NCBI GenBank assembly: GCA_034620365.1
Contig: JAQGEQ010000097.1
Coordinates: 372,001 to 436,000, forward strand
Origin: Pegea sp. RAD2-039
Taxonomy: Eukaryota > Chordata > Thaliacea > Salpida > Salpidae
Direction: 5' to 3'
Length of the DNA stretch: 64,000 bases
Position 1 is the stretch's first letter. Each line of letters begins with the position of its first letter. The notes beneath the pieces are model-generated. The model was given only the letters and a program-made list of their open reading frames with translations. It was not told the DNA's origin and made no database searches. Position numbers and translations under genes: made by a program. Positions 25,659 through 37,685 of this stretch are shown piece after piece.

Positions 25659-28600
25659 TCATCGATATAGTATCTTTTCTTCGACACTTTTTGAATTTTT
25701 ATCTAAAAGTTCAAGTTCAACCTCATTTGCTTTATCAGCTGTTTCTGACAAATTTTCGAGAAAATAATTTGAATTTGTTTCAAGATATTCCGGAACACCA
25801 AACCGAAAGAAACGAATAACTGACTTCGGAAAGATATTTGAATCAATAATAGGCAAGAAAAAAGCTGGGTCACTCGTTTTTGGGTCTCTAAACCCTAAAA
25901 AGAAGATGAATTGAATAAATCAATATTTCTTAAAACTTGTTTTGAAACTTACCTGTTATAAACGATACCAAAAGGGCCACTACTATTGTGACAGTAAATC
26001 CAATCAAAGACAGATACAAATATGAAACTGCATACAAGCTATCTGCTATCTGCGGCCTGTAACTTTTGTTTAAAAGTTTTTATAGATAAACTTGATAATT
26101 TCAAAAGGTAGCTTTTATATAGTTTAATTTGTTAAAAGAACAGAGTTTTGTTTAATTGATATTTGTATACAGAAATATATTTTCAATGTGAATACCTTGT
26201 AGTTGTAAAAGCGACTGTTGTTGATGTATAAGCTGCCGTCCTATAAATCAATTCTTTAAAAACTAGTTTTAAATCAAACCTATGAATTGTTGGGTATTCT
26301 AAATACTTAAATAACTTGTTAACTCAATCAGTAAATATAAAATTTGTTTTACAGATATTTTGTAAATTCTACAAAAAATAAATTTAATGAAGAACGAACT
26401 CACGTTGAATTGAAAAGTCCTTCCGGACATTGATCAATAAAAGACGGAAGCTCGCGAGCTGCATTCGGTGAATCTCCAAAAACTTTTCTGCCAATAAAAA
26501 TCCAAAGATTAAAAATTACTCCAGTAGCCAGACCACTCAGTCCACCCTTTCAAGAAAACGTCTAAAGTTCCAACTTTCAACTTCAACAGCAACTTACAGT
26601 TCGATTAACCCAAGGAAGAAATATACCGCAAGTAAAAAGCCCAACCATGGGACCACCGAAGCCACTGTCTAATGTGTTAATCATGACAAGAGCTAGATCA
26701 CCGTATTTGGAACACAAAAATGATGCAGCCATAACTATCAAACCGAGTAAGATACCTTCAAAAGTTCGACTTTTGAATTTCTCTGTAAGATTTCAGTTCG
26801 TTTAGAAGACAAACCTAATAACTGACTAATCCTAAAAGATATATTTTCATTAAGAGGAGGTGCAACAGGTCGGATTAGATCTTCAAGAATAAGAGTCGAT
26901 ATAGAGTTCATCCCAGATGACACAGTACTAAAGACAGAACATCAATTCAATAACAGATGATTTGAAAGTTCAAATTTTCATCTTAAATTAGAAAATCAAA
27001 TTTTGAAAATCTACAGAAGTTCAGGAACCTTAGCATCCCGCTATAAGCCGCTGAAACAAATAGTCCTGGTATTCCAGGGAAGTTTTTAAAGACATTTAAT
27101 ACTAGAAAAGGTATCATTTGATCTTTAAACTCTATCTGTTTCGATTTATGTGGATCACATCCTTCAAAGTAGACATACATTAAACATCCACAAACAGAAC
27201 ATATCATCAATAAAAATGCGGAAACAAAAACTGAAATAACACAAGCTCTAAAAACAAAAACATAAATTCAATTTTTTTATGATTTTCAAAATAGATCTTG
27301 CTCACATTCGACCCTGAGTTGCGTTCCTACAAGATTGAAATCTCTGTGTCAAAGCTTGATTACCACAGTAGTATTGAACCCAGGCTACACCCAGTCCTAT
27401 AGTAATGGTCCAGGCACTATAATCTAAAGTGACATCCGGGTCAAATCTAGATTTACAAATCATTAGTTTTTGTGATTAATTTGTTGGAAACAAACGTCAG
27501 GAAAGTATCTCTCCCGCTTTCCGCAGTTTTACTCCAGGCAACGTTAATACCTCCGATATCTATAGATGTTTTGATTGAAATCGCGATTACCCCGAGGAAC
27601 ATAACAACAGATTGAATAGCGTCCACTAAGACTACAGCTTTTATCCCCCCCTAAAACGATGATTCAATTAGTTTAGTGGTTTGTAAACAAACGTTTGATT
27701 TGTACAAAGTTTTTAAAATGCAAATCTGCAGATTATTTGCTGATTACATAAGAAATTAAAACCTTGCAAATAATTTGAGTTTCAAAATGATTTAGAATGA
27801 TATCAAGTTTAGATTTAAAGAAGCTAAAATTTAGATTTAAAAATCAAATAATTGATATATTTCTGAATAAATTGTAGATATGAAAGTAAAAACTTACCAA
27901 AACTGTATAAAAAGTCACAATAATCACAGTAAGAACTATACTCGCTGGAATAGAAATTGGTGCGACTACATTTATAGCTAGTGAAGTTATGAACACAGCA
28001 GTTCCCATCCAAAAGCACTGCGAATAGAATTGATGTTAAAATTAGGATTTTTATACATCTAAAGTCTTTAGATTCCGATTTCCAACCTTTTTCTGATGTG
28101 GACTCAAACTGAGCTCCTTCAAATTGAGTTAGCTCAATCTAAATACTAATAAAGATTGAAAATTTAAAAGCTAATAAAAAAGAGTTTTTAGATTTAACGA
28201 ATTAAACACTTTAACAAAAGTTCGAAAAAATCAGAGAGAAGAAACTTGTTTTAGAGGATTTTTAGATAAAGTCACGTGTTTATGTATAACTCACAGTATG
28301 AAAGCACATAATTAAAGAGCTTGCCACGCGAACTGATGAATGGAAACGAAGTCCTAGATACTATAAAAAGAATTTGATTAGATTTTTACAAGCAACTAGT
28401 TGAAACAAATTTCTTTAATTAAAATTTCTTAAAGTATCTTGCTAAATTATGAATATATTTTAAAGATTTTGATGTCACTGAAATTAATTGATTTATTTTA
28501 AATGAAATTAAAAAAGTAGATTTCTTCATTAAAAATCTATTTGACTTTTAAGCAATAAAGTTTAAGAATAAACAGAATAATGATGACGCATTTTGTATAT

Positions 28601-30127
28601 TTCTAAATTGTAAATATTTGCTTCTGAGTTAGTTGATAACTTTCAGTTTACAGAATGAACAAACCTTGTAAATAGATGCTAGCTGTAGTCGATGAATTAA
28701 GGGGATGTAATAGAGATAAGCTGGAATAATTCCGACCACATTAGCTAATCCGTACCAAAGTAGAACACTTCCTCGTTCATATGCTAATACTGGTATACTT
28801 AGAAAAGTAATTGAAGAGATGAAAGTTACTCCAATAGAAATACCGACTGGTATCTATAAGATAAAGATTAATTATCTTCATGATGAGATTGTTTGAAAGC
28901 TCAGTAACATCAGTTTTAACCAGAAGAAAAATGTTTTAAAATTTAAAAAAATTTGTCTTTGGTAACATTAGATTAAGATTTTTTAGTGAAATAACTTTAA
29001 GAGGTAAATAAGATGAATATTTTGAAAATACTTTTAACAATTTATTGTATTAAGAAAACTAAAAAAATATTTTAGATTACCTTTTTATAATTTTTATAAT
29101 TTTTTTTTTTAAATATGATTCAAGTCATTTTCTTGACCAGTGAATTTCTTTACTTATTTACAATTTATTATTCTTTTTATATCAATTGCACTAAATCGTA
29201 AAATTAAAAGCCTTTTTATTATCTTTCTGCTCATAATGTTTTTATTGCTATAAAGCCTATAGAATTCATTGTTTGCAGCCATGCGTTGAATAAGAAAAAA
29301 ACTCAACAATTTATAAAATTGAATTATTTGTAAGTCTGATAAGAAATCAAACTAAATTTTGATTGGTTAGAAATTTAGAAATCACTTACAGTTGACATGC
29401 TTTTATCACCGTAAAAATAGGTTTGTAAAGAAAGTTTGTTTCTATCGACAATTCCGTAGTATAAACCAACCCCCATGGCAATCAGAAGTAAAACTAAACA
29501 ATATATAATATGTTTAATGTTTATATAAAATTACTATAAAATAAATACTAAACGTAATATTGTCATTAAAAAGTAATTTAAATTGCTAAAAGTAAAATTT
29601 TAATTAAAAATTATCTACTTTTAATATTTCCTGTTAGCAGTGGTTGTGACTTAAACAGAAACTGGGTTAAAAGCATTTAATTTAAATTTGATTTAATTTA
29701 AAATCAAAAGCTTTGAGATTGGTGAAAGTTGCTCTGATTTAAAAAATTGTTTTTAAAGCTTTAAGGAAATGTTAAAATTTGATAATTCAGTGAAAATTAG
29801 GAGAAAAATTTTTTAAAAGATGTTAGAACTGCGGTTGAAATTAATTTGTAAAATTAAATTAACTAATTTGAGAATAATTTCAAAAAAAGAGAATTTAAAT
29901 GATTTAATCTTTGAGATTGATCTGAAGATGAATATCTGAAAATTACTGGGAAATTTTACTTGTCAACAACTCATAGAAATCTGGTGGCTTCCGTTTTATA
30001 GGTGTGACTGAAATTTTGATTTCAAAACCAACTGATTGTAGATTTCAGAAGTAATGAGACACAAAACACAATATTACTCACTAATAAAAATGATATAATC
30101 CGAAACACCAAATGAATATTTTTCCAT
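25659..30127 (-). CDS. Sodium/solute symporter, SLC5 family (monocarboxylate/multivitamin type)
   Basis: Starts at 30127 with MEKYSFGVSDYIIF (30082-30127) and ends at the stop at 25659. About thirteen exons encode hydrophobic segments in the order of SLC5 carriers: VGLYYGIVDRN and YFYGDKSMST (about 29400-29490), GISIGVTFISSITFLSIPV and IPAYLYYIPLIHRL (28680-28855), LRFHSSVRVASSLI, GGIKAVVLVDAIQSVVMFLG (about 27600-27655), VAWVQYYCGNQALTQR (27300-27450), VSSGMNSISTLILEDL (about 26738-26930), GFGGPMVGLFTCGIFLPW and a hydrophilic Glu-rich C-tail. The GGIKAVVLVDAIQ and SSGMNSISTL blocks are typical of SLC5A5/A6/A8/A12-like members, which move iodide, vitamins or short monocarboxylates with Na+ across the plasma membrane. 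The substrate cannot be chosen from sequence alone. A SINE-like copy sits in one intron. Confidence 0.88.
29205..29297 (-). mobile_element. SINE-like repeat copy 4 inside a transporter intron
   Basis: Reverse complement of the 17954 copy: attatctttctgctcataat ... gaattcattgtttgcagcca ... gcgttgaataag. It lies in the intron between the second and third coding exons of the SLC5-type gene and is diverged. Confidence 0.5.
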
Positions 30128-33100
30128 TTCAACTTTTTAAAAAATCAGTTTATCAAAACCTTTTATTGAAATTATCTAAAAATAATTAATTTTGATTATT
30201 TAAAACTCGTTAAAGAAACAAAAACTTCTAAAAAAAAGATTATTCTGAACTAATAATTTCTCTACTCAAAAAAAAAACCGCATTGATTGAAGTGTTTCCA
30301 ATTTTGATAATTAGAATTTTTAAAAATAATGATTTATAAACTCAACATTTATGTGAAAATCAGAAATTTATTTTTTAAGATTTGCGGATCTTCTTTACAT
30401 CTTAGCTCATTTTAATTCTGTTTATCAAATTTCTAAGATGCATATGCTAACCAGAGCTGTCTTTTATGCTAGCTTGAGCAAGACAAAATTTTACTGGAAA
30501 GTTTCCACTTTAGTAGAAGCTATGTAATAACACATACTTAAAATTTTGAATTTAATTCAAATGCGCTGACGTGTAAAAGAATCATAAAAAACCCAAAAAA
30601 AATCATTCTTATATTTAAGAATGTAACTTTTCAGATGTTCATATGGTTTGCTTACCCTTAAAATACTTATCTACCATTTCTTTTCTTTTTTACTCATCAA
30701 TAAACATTAAAATAATTTAGATTAATTTATTTTTCTAACTGTAACCTTTGATATCAGAAATTTAACTTTTTATTTTGCAAATATTTCCTGACTGATTTGA
30801 AAAGTATTACTGAGAAAATATCTTCTACAAAATCAACTCACAAAAGTTCATAAAGCACCAAAGTATCTTTAAAAAAAAATTAAACAAATGTTTTCAGTTA
30901 ACAAATAATATTTCACAATTTTCTAAAATGCAATTCATGTGATTTTTATGATAAACATATAAAATTGCTGATTTCTAAAATTCATTCTTATCATCAAATG
31001 AGTTAGCTTCACAGACCTGTTGAAAGTTTATTACATCATATACTTCTAAATTTTATGAAAAGTATTTAACATTTTTTAGAAATAAAGTTTTAGTGATTAT
31101 TTAGACAAAAAATAATCTTTAAATCTAATTGGTTTTCAGCGTAAATCATTGTAAAAATCACTTTTAAATTGTTTAAAAAAACCATTTAAGAATTTATTTA
31201 AACTTTCACAGTTTTAACTTTCTAAATAACTATTATTTAACGCTGATATAAAACTATAATTTAAAGTTTTCATAACTATTCGCGCTTTTATTTATAAAAC
31301 AATTTCATTTTATTAAAAAACAATAAAAAAATCATTCTACAACATTTTAAAAAACAGCATTTCAATTTAACAACAATACTATTTTTTTTATTGTGAATTC
31401 TTTCTAAAAATATTTAATCTTTTAAACTTGAAGCTTTCTTAAAATGTTGACTTTGAAGTATTTTCTTTATATCTTATTTGTGGTTACAAAATTTTGATCA
31501 GCTGTTAACTGGTAAGCAAATTATGAAAAAAACACATTTGACAACAACATAACTAGGTAAGAGCTTTTTCATACAAAAAATTCAAGAAATTTGTTTACAT
31601 GAAACGGTCAAGAAAGGCCTTCTTACACTGAGTGTATACTTGGTATATTTTTTAAACAAATTTATAGGTTGTGACTTTTCCGGTAATTTTACAAACTTAT
31701 ACAAAAAAATGACAAGTTTAGTTATTAAAAAGGAAACTGTGTTTTCGTTGAAAGCTTTTTTTTTTTTTCGTTTTTTGATTCATCTTATGAAATAATATTT
31801 ATATAGAATGAATAAGAATAAACAAAATTATTCAGAAAGTAACTCTTTTATCAATTTTAAAGTAATCTTTAAATACAAAGCTTTATTATCTTTTAATGAA
31901 AGGAATTCATTTGAACTTTGAAAGCTGATTAATCATCATTTCATCTTTTACTTCAGATTATATTCCAAGCTATTCCTTGAGTTCTGTTTTCCTGTAAATA
32001 TCGTCAACTTTACTTGTTGGTTTGTAAGAAATTACAAACTTTTATGAGTTTCTTAAAACGTTTTATTATGAGTTATTTAGTTAACTTTATCATTTTTTAG
32101 TCTGTTGTTTATTGAAATGAAAATAAAAAAAATCACATTTTCCAGTATAAGTATTTAAATCTTTAAAAGTCAGACAAATTCTCAGATCCATAAATTATTT
32201 TCAAATAATTTTGAAAGGCGCAGTCATGCGACATAAAGAATTTAAATTTACCTTTTTAATTTAAAGATTAAAACCTAGAAAACCCATTGTTCTCCAAAAT
32301 AATATGAAAATTTAGATGGATATCATATTTGTTGAAACCCTTTTTAAAATCTCAGTTTAAGTCATTACATTACCAACCAAAGTTTTAATCTAAATACTAA
32401 AACATTTCTACTGAAGCGAAACCAATTTCTTTATAAAAACTCAAAAATAGATTTATTTGAAAAACACTAGAGATGTTTTGGAAATTTTTTATTTCAACTT
32501 TTTACTAAAAATTTGAGTTTTTCAATTTTCGATGCATTTTGATTTTATATTAAAAGCTGGAAATCACGATTACTTTAAAAAATTAATGTATTATTAAACG
32601 TAGTATATTAAAATCAAGTTTTAAAGCATAAAGCTTTAACAACTATTAAAAACTTACAAAAGTTTGAAATCTAAAACTAAATTTAGAAGAAAAAATCTTT
32701 TGCTAAAAAAAATTTTATTTAATTTCATTTCAAAAAAGTTTCTTTGATTTTAAACAAATTGAATTTTAAATGGATTGAAAAAGATGAAATTAAGTTTCAA
32801 AACGATTGAAGAATAATTCGAAAGATTGCTAACAACTAACTTTTTTTTGAACGTAAAAGTTCTAAATACTTAAAATTTTAACCTTTAAAAAATTATCTAA
32901 AAAACAAAGTTGCAAAAAATTCAAAATCAGTTTTCTTATTGATGTTAGCATCAAATATATTAAATGCTAGATTAAGAAGATTAAGAAGATTAAAACCATC
33001 ATCTTCTAACTGCCACTTTCAAAGGCAGCGTTGATAGAAGTGGCGGTCGCAAATGACGATTATATAAACCTAAGGTACAAATCTGAACGAAGGTTTAGTC

Positions 33101-33466
33101 AGCTGACTTTTAAAGTTTAAACTCAATTTTTGCCGCTATCAAAAAAATAAACCTGCCTTGAAAAAATACATTTTAAACTGAGCTAATATAAGGCAAAAGT
33201 CTCTTTTATAATTTTGTTCAACTTTTTACTTGAAAGTTTTTTATTGAATGTCATTCAAAAGTAATCATGTGACAAAGTTTAAAAATTATTCTTCTATTCT
33301 ATAAATCCTCGGCTTAAATTTTGTGATGAATACTAATAGGCTTTTGGCGAAAAAAAATGAAAATAAAATAAATAAATGATGGAAAAGTTAAAATTATATA
33401 ATTATTATTTTATAATCATAATATAAATTTAATAATTATAAACTTTATAATTACTTGTATAAAACA
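30128..33466. other. Gene-poor AT-rich intergenic region
   Basis: No exon or repeat family member recognised. A slightly GC-richer patch at about 33005-33060 (containing aagtggcggtcgcaaatgac) has no evident function. Confidence 0.5.
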
Positions 33467-33890
33467 TTATCTCAGCTGTTTTTTGTTCCAAACTCTTTGA
33501 TGTAGTCGACCATAAGTTCTTTTTACAATTTCTAATCTGTCATCTACTTTCTTATCGATGTTAGCATCGAATAGCTTGTATACTTCCAGTGCTAAACAAG
33601 CAAGTTGATAGTAATGTAAGTGATTTTTCGAATCAAGAGATAATTTCGTTGAGATATTTGTCACAAGGGGCTTATTTTCATCTTTTTTAGACTTAATTCA
33701 AAAATACTTGAAGTTCAGATTTGAGTTGTTCGCTGTTGACGGCAACAATGGTCTCAGCAAACAACCTCCATTAATAATAGTATCTAGATCGAAAAATAAC
33801 TTTTAACAATACTTGTAGTACCTTCGTAGGACTCAAATCAGTTTCAATTCGATAAAAGTTACAGAAACCCTCCACAAAAACTTTAGTAGT
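33467..33890 (-). CDS. 3' part of an unidentified gene
   Basis: Reading the minus strand from about 33887, three short coding-like pieces can be joined in frame with GT-AG introns of about 37-60 nt: GFCNFYRIETDLSPTKVLQ, then TIVAVNSEQLKSELQ, then a longer piece with HLHYYQLACLALEVYKLFDA and IVKRTYGRLHQRVWNKK, ending at a stop at 33467. The composition looks like real coding sequence, with helical, charged stretches and few AT-driven residues. I recognise no domain and could not find the 5' end upstream. It may be a diverged gene or a pseudogene remnant. Confidence 0.35.
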
Positions 33891-34644
33891 TTTTGAATAT
33901 CATCCTTTGATTAGTAGTTAATATCATTGTAGAGTCTTATAGAGTAAAATAGTTTTTATAAAAAGTTAAAAATGAATTTATTTACTTTTTATTAATCTAA
34001 TGAATTTACTTTTTTTGAAAATTATTAGGAATCATCTTTGAGATATAATCAGTTTAACCTAAATTAAGCAGTTCTAAAAGTAGATAAAATATTATATTTC
34101 TTTATATGTATGCAAAAAAATCAACTTTTTTTAAAGTTTAAGTTCTTAAATTGACGCCTTTAAAAACTTAAGATTTGGTATAAATTAATTTGTGTAATTT
34201 TTTAAAATAACTTTTCTAAACAATAATTTTAATTCTTCAAAAAAAATTATTTTGAAATAAATACATTTTTTTTGGCAAAGACCATTTTGGTCTTTTTCAT
34301 CAATACAATAATAAGTTAAGGTTAAAAGAACTTCCTGTTTTTATTTAAACTTCAAAATTTCTCTCAATTTTTAAAGATATTTGATATTACGGTTCTTATA
34401 TATTTATTTATAATTTACATAAATAATTTTTTTTATTTCTTATAGACGAGGTTTTTTTTTGCTCAAAATTGAATATATATTATGTTATATTTGAAATATT
34501 ATAGTAATATTTGAATTTAAAAATTAACAAATAATTTTAAGAATAATTTAATTTTAAATTATATTTTTGGAGATTTTTATCTTTTTCTTTTACATAAAAA
34601 TATTTTGAAAATTTATTTACAATTTTTGCTGGTCTATATTTATT

Positions 34645-34710
34645 TTTATTCATTTCAATAAATGCGAAGGAGGGTACTCTGAAAAGAGAACCTCTATAAA
34701 CACTTTTAAC
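34645..34710 (-). mobile_element. Degenerate LINE 3' end
   Basis: Caataaatgcgaaggagggt followed by actctgaaaagagaacctct is a decayed form of the hairpin terminus seen at 40.5 and 57.4 kb. The stem bases are mutated and the conserved tgttagcgag block is lost. This is the oldest-looking of the six copies. Confidence 0.6.
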
Positions 34711-34963
34711 TTCAACATTTAATTCTGAATATTTTGTAAATTATTAAATAGTGAATTTATTATTTTTATATATAAGATGTTATAAGTTTTTCTTTATCAA
34801 AAGTATATTAACCTTATTTAATTAATTTAATTTATTTTCTACTGAGCTTTTTATCAGATAGAATATATTTAGTTAGTTTTTAGACGAGATTTATAAAAAC
34901 TTTTTAATTTAGTTTAAACTTTTTTTATTATTTTCAGTTTCTAGATATTTGATAAAATTCACC

Positions 34964-35984
34964 ATGTTATCATTCGCAAAACTAATTGGGTTCAGGTAAA
35001 TATATAAATTAAGTTGATAATATTTATTTTAAAACATTTATTTACTTTATAAAGTTCTTTTCAATAAACTGAATTCTTATAATAAATTATTAAATTTTAG
35101 ATCAATTTAATCTTTTATATATTTGAATTTGATCTTTTTCAGACCTAACTGTGTCTCTAAGATATCTTCCATCTCTACATTGAGACACAAACACACCTTA
35201 CCAGAACTTTCTTACGACTTCTGTGCATTAGAACCTCACATTAATGCTGAGATTATGGAACTACATTATTGTAAACATCACCAAACTTATGTGAACAATT
35301 TAAATGTTGCTGAAGAAAAACTGAAAGAAGCAACTGCAAAATGTGAGAAGTTTTTATTTACAACTTCTTAAAATTATCTTTTAATCATCAAGTATTTCAT
35401 CTTTAAAAAGAAGTCTTTAAATAAAACTAGTGGGATGTTTTTGAAGGTGATGTTTCTGGTGTAATTGCTCTTGCTCCAGCTTTAAAGTTTAATGGTGGTG
35501 GTCATCTCAATCATTCAATCTTCTGGGAGACTCTATCACCAAATAAAAACTGTGAACCGGAAGGAAATCTCAAAGCTGCGATTGAAGTAATTCCTAAAGA
35601 TTTTTAACTCCTGATTTTGATGTTTTAATCTTAGAAAGATTTTGGATCTTTTGAAAATATGAAAGCAAAGCTGAGTGCAATGTCAGTTGGTATTCAAGGT
35701 TCTGGGTGGGGTTGGTTAGGTTATGACAAACTCAACAACAAGCTAGCACTTGCTACTCTTCCTAACCAAGACCCCTTGCAAGCATCTACAGGTTTCTTTC
35801 AAATGTTCCATCTACTGTTTGTAAACTTCAAACTTTCAATTTAGGGCTTTTTCCTCTTTTTGGGATTGATGTTTGGGAACATGCTTACTATCTTCAGTAT
35901 AAAAATCTTCGCCCTAAATACGTCGAGGCGATTTTTAACGTTGCTGACTGGAAGAAGGTGGCAAAGCGATTTGAATCTTGTTAA
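34964..35984 (+). CDS. SOD2: Mitochondrial manganese superoxide dismutase
   Basis: Five exons, 34964-34995, 35143-35342, 35447-35586, 35635-35791 and 35845-35984, join in frame to 222 aa, the same length as the human enzyme. It converts superoxide to oxygen and hydrogen peroxide in the mitochondrial matrix. The N-terminus ([19 protein letters not shown]...) is a plausible import presequence, followed by [10 protein letters not shown]. The four metal ligands lie in their family contexts: the first His in [12 protein letters not shown], the second in [13 protein letters not shown], and Asp and His in [13 protein letters not shown]. The GGGHLNHS and GSGWGWL segments are typical of the Fe/Mn family, and the mitochondrial targeting and animal context favour Mn. 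The gene is intact. Its neighbour downstream, a reductase on the same strand, is unrelated. Confidence 0.96.
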
Positions 35985-37685
35985 AAATGTAATACAGAAA
36001 AAATTTTGAACTTTCATTTCATGTTGCTGATAGGAAATTACAGTAATGACGAAATAGAAAGTAAAGTCAGTTAGAAATTGAAAGGAATTATTAAGATTTG
36101 TCCAAACGACAAAACATAAAAAGTCACTTAAGTCATAAAATCGTGATTAGAACTTAAATTTTACTACAAATTACAAACATACAAATAAATTTAAATTAAT
36201 GGAAGAAATTAAAACGGAAATAATTGAATAAAATTCAAGTAAATTATGAAAGAAAATAAATAAACTTAAGAATTATTGAAGCGATATCTTCTTGATCAAA
36301 GTAGTCATCTTATTAAATCATTTTGATTTAAATTAAGTTTTTTCATTGAATCTTTTTCAAAAGAACGAAAATAATTAAAGTAATCGAAGAATAGATGAAC
36401 ATGAATAAAAGTTTAACTTAAATTTCATGGAAATTAATTTTAATTATTTCAAATTTTCGAGAAATGCTTTGAAAAGTTTAATAAATTTACGGTTTTAATT
36501 TCCTTAAACTTTTTCACGTCAAATATTTCACTAAAGTTATTGATTCGAAGATAGAGCAGATATTGAAGAAAAAGAAGTATAAAGATGGAATGTATATTCT
36601 TAGTCAAAACCACCGTAGCTAAATAAGCCAATGTGTGAAAAGGTACAACCGACCGCATTTTTTACAAGGGTGCGATATTAAAAAAGCCCTTTTATTCTGT
36701 TTTTTCTTCTATCTACAGTCTACTCATACTTGATGAAAGATGTTGACACACTCTTAATTTCAAGTTGATTCAAAGAGAAGCTTACTTTGTACTTTTTCTA
36801 TTCACTTTTGATTCTGCAGCCAGATAAAAGTTTGGTAATATAAATTCGGTTGAACGGTTATTTTATATTCTAAAAGCTTTCTAACCGATCCAACGAAGTC
36901 TGTGATTTTGATGCTGGTCAACTAACAAGTTTTATAGCATTAGTGATGAAATTCGAACGTCTGATGACAGCAATGATTAAAACGGTCTACGAGTTAACAG
37001 TGACCTAAGATTCAGATTTTTGCAGAAAATAAAATAATTAAAATTTACTAAATACTTTATTGTAAGTAATTCTTATAAGTTTTAACTTGTGAAAATTGTT
37101 GGCAAAAGTTAAAAATATATTTATTAACTAAATAAAACTTTTGTAATTAAAATGATTAAAATATAAATTTTATTATAATTCTCAGTTTATGTAAACTAGC
37201 AAGAAAGACTTAGAATTTAGTAAAATAAACCTTTTTTAGCATGCATTAGAAAGTTTGTTGCATTATTTAGCAATGCTAACATTTTTAAACTAAAAAAGAA
37301 TTAATTTCATACTAAGTTTTATTGTAGATAAACGATAATTTTTTAAAATTAATTCTTCTGATTCAGGCTCCATTTTCGCTGCTATAAATAATTAAATAAA
37401 TCTGAAACTATTTTTAACTAGACATAAGAAACATATAAAAAATAATAATAACTTATAATTTGTGAATTTAAAACTTATATAAAAAATTTAATTCTTTTTA
37501 TTTAAATAATATTTGAATACCAATTTCTATTTAAACAAGTTTTCGTGTCTAAATCGAAATTGTTTAAATTAAAAACGATTAATTCTTTTCAATTAAAATA
37601 TCAAAAATATTTTGTATTTTAATTAACTCTTTATTATTTATATATTTTAACGAACAGAAAAATAAATTCTAATAGTTTTATAAGA
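35985..37685. other. Spacer between SOD2 and the fatty acyl-CoA reductase gene
   Basis: AT-rich DNA with no recognised exon. A minus-strand open stretch at 36449-36658 has no domain or splice context and is not called. The promoter of the downstream gene presumably lies here, but no element can be pointed to. Confidence 0.5.
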
